Assembly (NCBI RefSeq): GCF_042434915.1
Contig: NZ_CP170198.1
Coordinates: forward strand, 310,001-374,000
Direction of reading: 5' to 3'
DNA from: Aquimarina sp042434915
Lineage (GTDB): Bacteria > Bacteroidota > Bacteroidia > Flavobacteriales > Flavobacteriaceae
DNA length: 64,000 nt
Shown here: in pieces, positions 1-8,700 of the stretch
How the letters are laid out: each line of letters begins with the position of its first letter
How positions within the stretch are numbered: the first letter of the stretch is position 1
Made by a program: the position numbers and the translations under genes
Notes under the pieces: model-generated
Databases searched by the model: none
What the model was told of the DNA's origin: nothing
The model's input: the letters and a program-made list of their open reading frames with translations, nothing else

Positions 1-2790
1 AGAATACTCGTATTGTAGAAGTTTTTGAGGGAGGTGATTATACCTTAAGAGTTACTGCTGTTAATGGATGTTTTAGTACAGAAACCGTCAATGTAGATGA
101 AGATAAAGAAACTCCTTCAATCAATGCATCTGTAGATGGAGAGATTACGTGTATCAATACAGAAGTTACATTAACAGGAAGCTCCACAACACCAGATGTT
201 AGTTACCAATGGAGAGGTCCAAATGGATTTAGTTCTACCTCTGCAATTGTAGTTGTAAGTGAAGGCGGAGAATATGATTTAACTGTAACTAGGCCTAATG
301 GATGTTCTTCTGTGGCGTTTATTGAGGTTGAAGAGAATAAGGATGAGCCCAACATTAGTGCTACAGTTGATGGTGCCATAGGATGTAGTGATGCTACAAG
401 AATAGCATCTGTTGTTACCCTTACAGGAAATTCAACTACTCCTAATGTTAGTTATGTTTGGACAGGACCTAATGGTTTTAATGAGAATACTCGTATTGTA
501 GAAGTTTTTGAGGGAGGTGATTATACCTTAAGAGTTACTGCTGTTAATGGATGTTTTAGTACAGAAACCGTCAATGTAGATGAAGATAAAGAAACTCCTT
601 CAATCAATGCATCTGTAGATGGAGAGATTACGTGTATCAATACAGAAGTTACATTAACAGGAAGCTCCACAACACCAGATGTTAGTTACCAATGGAGAGG
701 TCCAAATGGATTTAGTTCTACCTCTGCAATTGTAGTTGTAAGTGAAGGCGGAGAATATGATTTAACTGTAACTAGGCCTAATGGATGTTCTTCTGTGGCG
801 TTTATTGAGGTTGAAGAGAATAAGGATGAGCCCAACATTAGTGCTACAGTTGATGGTGCCATAGGATGTAGTGATGCTACAAGAATAGCATCTGTTGTTA
901 CCCTTACAGGAAATTCAACTACTCCTAATGTTAGTTATGTTTGGACAGGACCTAATGGTTTTAATGAGAATACTCGTATTGTAGAAGTTTTTGAGGGAGG
1001 TGATTATACCTTAAGAGTTACTGCTGTTAATGGATGTTTTAGTACAGAAACCGTGAATGTAGATGAAGACAGAGAAACTCCTTCAATCAATGCATCTGTA
1101 GATGGAGAGATTACGTGTATCAATACAGAAGTTACATTAACAGGAAGCTCCACAACACCAGGTGTTAGTTACCAATGGAGAGGTCCAAATGGATTTAGTT
1201 CTACCTCTGCAATTGTAGTTGTAAGTGAAGGCGGAGAATATGATTTAACTGTAACTAGACCCAATGGATGTTCTTCTGTGGCGTTTATTGAGGTTGAAGA
1301 GAATAAGGATGAGCCCAACATTAGTGCTACAGTTGATGGTGCCATAGGATGTAGTGATGCTACAAGAATAGCATCTGTTGTTACCCTTACGGGAAATTCA
1401 ACTACTCCTAATGTTAGTTATGTTTGGACAGGACCTAATGGTTTTAATGAGAATACTCGTATTGTAGAAGTTTTTGAGGGAGGTGATTATACCTTAAGAG
1501 TTACTGCTGCTAATGGATGTTTTAGTACAGAAACCGTCAATGTAGATGAAGATAAAGAAACTCCTTCAATCAATGCTTCTGTAGATGGAGAGATTACGTG
1601 TATCAATACAGAAGTTACATTAACAGGAAGCTCCACGACACCAGGTGTTAGTTACCAATGGAGAGGTCCAAATGGATTTAGTTCTACCTCTGCAATTGTA
1701 GTTGTAAGTGAAGGCGGAGAATATGATTTAACTGTAACTAGACCTAATGGATGTTCTTCTGTGGCGTTTATTGAGGTTGAAGAGAATAAGAATGAGCCCA
1801 ATATTAGTGCTACAGTTGATGGTGCCATAGGATGTAGTGATGCTACAAGAATAGCATCTGTTGTTACCCTTACGGGAAATTCAACGACACCAAATGTAAG
1901 TTATAACTGGACAGGACCTAATGGTTTTAATGAGAATACTCGTATTGTAGAAGTTTTTGAGGGAGGTGATTATACCTTAAGAGTTACTGCTGCTAATGGA
2001 TGTTTTAGTACAGAAACCGTTAATGTAGATGAAGACAAAGAAACTCCTTCAATCAATGCATCTGTAGATGGAGAGATTACGTGTATCAATACAGAAGTTA
2101 CATTAACAGGAAGCTCCACGACACCAGATGTTAGTTACCAATGGAGAGGTCCAAATGGATTTAGTTCTACCTCTGCAATTGTAGTTGTAAGTGAAGGCGG
2201 AGAATATGATTTAACTGTAACTAGGCCTAATGGATGTTCTTCTGTGGCGTTTATTGAGGTTGAAGAGAATAAGGATGAGCCCAACATTAGTGCTACAGTT
2301 GATGGTGCCATAGGATGTAGTGATGCTACAAGAATAGCATCTGTTGTTACCCTTACGGGAAATTCAACGACACCAAATGTAAGTTATAACTGGACAGGAC
2401 CTAATGGTTTTAATGAGAATACTCGTATTGTAGAAGTTTTTGAGGGAGGTGATTATACCTTAAGAGTTACTGCTGCTAATGGATGTTTTAGTACAGAAAC
2501 CGTTAATGTAGATGAAGACAAAGAAACTCCTTCAATCAATGCATCTGTAGATGGAGAGATTACGTGTATCAATACAGAAGTTACATTAACAGGAAGCTCC
2601 ACGACACCAGATGTTAGTTACCAATGGAGAGGTCCAAATGGATTTAGTTCTACCTCTGCAATTGTAGTTGTAAGTGAAGGCGGAGAATATGATTTAACTG
2701 TAACTAGGCCTAATGGATGTTCTTCTGTGGCGTTTATTGAGGTTGAAGAGAATAAGGATGAGCCCAACATTAGTGCTACAGTTGATGGAT
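1..2790 (+). repeat. 483-bp tandem repeat array (161-residue double Ig-like unit)
   Basis: Near-identical 483-bp units run from the window edge to about 2790. For example, GGATGAGCCC at 341 recurs at 824. Each unit encodes two related Ig/PKD-like domains, one with WTGPNGFNENTR and one with WRGPNGFSSTSA. Differences are a few substitutions (TAVNG/TAANG, SYVW/SYNW, TTPD/TTPG), showing recent amplification or homogenisation. The array enters the window already in progress. Confidence 0.93.
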
Positions 2791-5700
2791 CTATAAGTTG
2801 TTCTGTATCTGTAGTCACTTTAATAGGAAATTCTACGACATCAAATGTTAGTTACGCTTGGAAAGATCCAAATGGCGTAGTTTTTAATACTAAAAATTTA
2901 GAGGTTAATGCTGCCGGAATTTATACGTTAACAGTTACAGCTCCTAATGGTTGTTCTGTTAGCCAAACTGCAGAAGTAATTTCTTCTATAGCTGGTGGAA
3001 CAGAGATTTTATGGCTTGAAGATTTTGAGGATCTCGAAGATGGAACTATAATTGATATAGGCGATACGGCTTGGTCACTAGATTACACTGGAAATAGTCT
3101 ACGATCTATGGTTGTGAATAATCAATTTAAAAGCTATGGATTATTGGCTAGAAGGTCTATTTGGAAATCCGAGACTATTGATATATCTTCTTTTAAAGAT
3201 GTAAATGTCACACTAGATTTTGAAGCTAGTGGATCATTAGAACTTAACCAGGATTATTTTAGAGTGTATTATATTTTGGATAATGGTGGTGAGACTTTAT
3301 TTTATGAGTATTCTGATCCAGAAGTATCCAGAATCAGCTCACCTTTCTTAGAAGGAAGTGAACTACAGATTGTAATTCACCAATTTAATACTGGAACTGA
3401 CGAAGTTTATATATTTGATAACATCAAAGTTTCTGGCGAAAGATCTAATGAAGTAGAAGTTTCAACGTCTGTAGAAGGAGCTTTGACTTGTGTAGATAAT
3501 GAAGTTATTATAACTGCAATATCAGCTATCGAAGATGTTTCTTATTTATGGGAAGGACCAAATGGCTTTGTTTCTACTCTTAAAAGTATTACAGTAAGTA
3601 CTGAAGGTGATTACTCTTTAACAGTTACTACTCCTTCAGGTTGTTCTGGTTCGACAATTAGAACAATCGAGCGAGACGATGCTTTACCTCAATTGACAAC
3701 TACCATTACTAATAATGGTAACATAGATTGTAATTTTAATGAGGTAGCAGTTACTATCAACACCGATATCAGTAATGCCACCATCCTATGGGAAGGTACC
3801 GCACTTGCAGGTAACACGGTAAGCGTAGATGCAGCAGGCACGTATACTGTAGTTGTAGAAGATCCTACCACAGGTTGTAGTACCGAAGATGTAGTACTGA
3901 TCGAAGATATTCGTAACACCCCAAGTATCACTACCGTTGTAGAGAACAATGGAGTTATCACGTGTGCTTTCGAGACTTTAGCAGTTACTATCAACACCGA
4001 TATCAGTAATGCCACCATCCTATGGGAAGGTACCGCACTTGCAGGTAACACGGTAAGCGTAGATGCAGCAGGCACGTATACTGTAGTTGTAGAAGATCCT
4101 ACCACAGGTTGTAGTACCGAAGATGTAGTACTGATCGAAGATATTCGTAACACCCCAAGTATCACTACTGTTGTAGAGAACAATGGAGTTATCACGTGTG
4201 ATTTCGAAAGCTTAACAGTTACTATCAACACCGATATCAGTAATGCCACCATCCTATGGGAAGGTACCGCACTTGCAGGTAATACAGTACATGTAGATGC
4301 AGCAGGCACGTATACTGTAGTTGTAGAAGATCCTACCACAGGTTGTAGTACCGAAGATGTAGTACTGATCGAAGATATTCGTAACACCCCAAGTATCACT
4401 ACTGTTGTAGAGAACAATGGAGTTATCACGTGTGATTTCGAGACTTTAGCAGTTACTATCAACACCGATATCAGTAATGCCACCATCCTATGGGAAGGTA
4501 CCGCACTTGCAGGTAACACGGTAAGTGTAGATGCAGCAGGTACGTATACTGTAGTTGTAGAAGACCCTACCACAGGTTGTAGTACCGAAGATGTAGTACT
4601 GATCGAAGATATTCGTAACACCCCAAGTATCACTACTGTTGTAGAGAACAATGGAGTTATCACGTGTGCTTTCGAGACTTTAGCAGTTACTATCAACACC
4701 GATATCAGTAATGCCACCATCCTATGGGAAGGTACCGCACTTGCAGGTAACACGGTAAGCGTAGATGCAGCAGGCACGTATACTGTAGTTGTAGAAGATC
4801 CTACCACAGGTTGTAGTACCGAAGATGTAGTACTGATCGAAGATATTCGTAACACCCCAAGTATCACTACTGTTGTAGAGAACAATGGAGTTATCACGTG
4901 TGCTTTCGAGACTTTAGCAGTTACTATCAACACCGATATCAGTAATGCTACCATCCTATGGGAAGGTACCGCACTTGCAGGTAACACGGTAAGCGTAGAT
5001 GCAGCAGGCACGTATACTGTAGTTGTAGAAGATCCTACCACAGGTTGTAGCACCGAAGATGTAGTACTGATCGAAGATATTCGTAACACCCCAAGTATCA
5101 CTACTGTTGTAGAGAACAATGGAGTTATCACGTGTGCTTTCGAGACTTTAGCAGTTACTATCAACACCGATATCAGTAATGCTACCATCCTATGGGAAGG
5201 TACCGCACTTGCAGGTAACACGGTAAGCGTAGATGCAGCAGGCACGTATACTGTAGTTGTAGAAGATCCTACCACAGGTTGTAGCACCGAAGATGTAGTA
5301 CTGATCGAAGATATTCGTAACACCCCAAGTATCACTACTGTTGTAGAGAACAATGGAGTTATCACGTGTGATTTCGAGCGCTTATTGATTATAATAAATA
5401 CAGACATCAGTAATGCCACCATTCTATGGGAAGGTACCGCACTTGCAGGTAATACAGTACATGTAGATGCAGCAGGCACGTATACTGTAGTTGTAGAAGA
5501 TCCTACCACAGGTTGTAGCACCGAAGATGTAGTACTGATCGAAGATATTCGTAACACCCCAAGTATCACTACCGTTGTAGAGAACAATGGAGTTATCACG
5601 TGTGCTTTCGAGACTTTAGCAGTTACTATCAACACCGATATCAGTAATGCCACCATCCTATGGGAAGGTACCGCACTTGCAGGTAACACGGTAAGCGTAG

Positions 5701-8700
5701 ATGCAGCAGGCACGTATACTGTAGTTGTAGAAGATCCTGCCACAGGTTGTAGCACCGAAGATGTAGTACTGATCGAAGATATTCGTAATACCCCAAGTAT
5801 CACTACTGTTGTAGAGAACAATGGAGTTATCACGTGTGCTTTCGAGACTTTAGCAGTTACTATCAACACCGATATCAGTAATGCCACCATCCTATGGGAA
5901 GGTACCGCACTTGCAGGTAACACGGTAAGCGTAGATGCAGCAGGCACGTATACTGTAGTTGTAGAAGATCCTGCCACAGGTTGTAGCACCGAAGATGTAG
6001 TACTGATCGAAGATATTCGTAACACCCCAAGTATCACTACTGTTGTAGAGAACAATGGAGTTATCACGTGTGCTTTCGAGACTTTAACAGTTACTATCAA
6101 CACCGATATCAGTAATGCCACCATCCTATGGGAAGGTACCGCACTTGCAGGTAACACGGTAAGCGTAGATGCAGCAGGCACGTATACTGTAGTTGTAGAA
6201 GATCCTACCACAGGTTGTAGTACCGAAGATGTAGTACTGATCGAAGATATTCGTAACACCCCAAGTATCACTACTGTTGTAGAGAACAATGGAGTTATCA
6301 CGTGTGCTTTCGAGACTTTAACAGTTACTATCAACACCGATATCAGTAATGCCACCATCCTATGGGAAGGTACCGCACTTGCAGGTAACACGGTAAGCGT
6401 AGATGCAGCAGGCACGTATACTGTAGTTGTAGAAGATCCTACCACAGGTTGTACTACCGAAGATGTAGTAGTTATCGAAGATATTCGTAACACCCCAAGT
6501 ATCACTACTGTTGTAGAGAACAATGGAGTTATCACGTGTGATTTCGAGACTTTAGCAGTTACTATCAACACCGATATCAGTAATGCCACCATCCTATGGG
6601 AAGGTACCGCACTTGCAGGTAATACAGTACATGTAGATGCAGCAGGCACGTATACTGTAGTTGTAGAAGATCCTACCACAGGTTGTACTACCGAAGATGT
6701 AGTACTGATCGAAGATATTCGTAACACCCCAAGTATCACTACCGTTGTAGAGAACAATGGAGTTATCACGTGTGCTTTCGAGACTTTAGCAGTTACTATC
6801 AACACCGATATCAGTAATGCCACCATCCTATGGGAAGGTACCGCACTTGCAGGTAACACGGTAAGCGTAGATGCAGCAGGCACGTATACTGTAGTTGTAG
6901 AAGATCCTGCCACAGGTTGTAGCACCGAAGATGTAGTACTGATCGAAGATATTCGTAATACCCCAAGTATCACTACTGTTGTAGAGAACAATGGAGTTAT
7001 CACGTGTGCTTTCGAGACTTTAGCAGTTACTATCAACACCGATATCAGTAATGCCACCATCCTATGGGAAGGTACCGCACTTGCAGGTAACACGGTAAGC
7101 GTAGATGCAGCAGGCACGTATACTGTAGTTGTAGAAGATCCTGCCACAGGTTGTAGCACCGAAGATGTAGTACTGATCGAAGATATTCGTAACACCCCAA
7201 GTATCACTACTGTTGTAGAGAACAATGGAGTTATCACGTGTGCTTTCGAGACTTTAACAGTTACTATCAACACCGATATCAGTAATGCCACCATCCTATG
7301 GGAAGGTACCGCACTTGCAGGTAACACGGTAAGCGTAGATGCAGCAGGCACGTATACTGTAGTTGTAGAAGATCCTACCACAGGTTGTAGTACCGAAGAT
7401 GTAGTACTGATCGAAGATATTCGTAACACCCCAAGTATCACTACTGTTGTAGAGAACAATGGAGTTATCACGTGTGCTTTCGAGACTTTAACAGTTACTA
7501 TCAACACCGATATCAGTAATGCCACCATCCTATGGGAAGGTACCGCACTTGCAGGTAACACGGTAAGCGTAGATGCAGCAGGCACGTATACTGTAGTTGT
7601 AGAAGATCCTACCACAGGTTGTACTACCGAAGATGTAGTAGTTATCGAAGATATTCGTAACACCCCAAGTATCACTACTGTTGTAGAGAACAATGGAGTT
7701 ATCACGTGTGATTTCGAGACTTTAGCAGTTACTATCAACACCGATATCAGTAATGCCACCATCCTATGGGAAGGTACCGCACTTGCAGCTAACACGGTAA
7801 GCGTAGATGCAGCAGGCACGTATACTGTAGTTGTAGAAGATCCTACCACAGGTTGTAGTACCGAAGATGTAGTACTGATCGAAGATATTCGTAACACCCC
7901 AAGTGTCACTACTGTTGTAGAAAACAATGGAGTTATCACGTGTGATTTCGAGCGCTTATTGATTATAATAAATACAGACATCAGTAATGCCACCATCCTA
8001 TGGGAAGGTACCGCACTTGCAGGTAATACAGTACATGTAGATGCAGCAGGCACGTATACTGTAGTTGTAGAAGATCCTACCACAGGTTGTACTACCGAAG
8101 ATGTAGTACTGATCGAAGATATTCGTAATGAACCAAGTGTCACTACTGTTGTAGAAAACAACGGAGTTATCACGTGTGCTTTCGAGACTTTAACAGTTAC
8201 TATCGACACCGATATCAGTAATGCCACCATCCTATGGGAAGGTACCGCACTTGCAGGTAACACGGTAAGCGTAGATGCAGCAGGCACGTATACTGTAGTT
8301 GTAGAAGATCCTACCACAGGTTGTACTACCGAAGATGTAGTACTGATCGAAGATATTCGTAACACCCCAAGTATCACTACCGTTGTAGAGAACAATGGAG
8401 TTATCACGTGTGATTTCGAGCGCTTATTGATTATAATAAATACAGACATCAGTAATGCCACCATCCTATGGGAAGGTACCGCACTTGCAGGTAATACAGT
8501 ACATGTAGATGCAGCAGGCACGTATACTGTAGTTGTAGAAGATCCTACCACAGGTTGTAGTACCGAAGATGTAGTACTGATCGAAGATATTCGTAACACC
8601 CCAAGTATCACTACCGTTGTAGAGAACAATGGAGTTATCACGTGTGCTTTCGAGACTTTAGCAGTTACTATCAACACCGATATCAGTAATGCCACCATCC

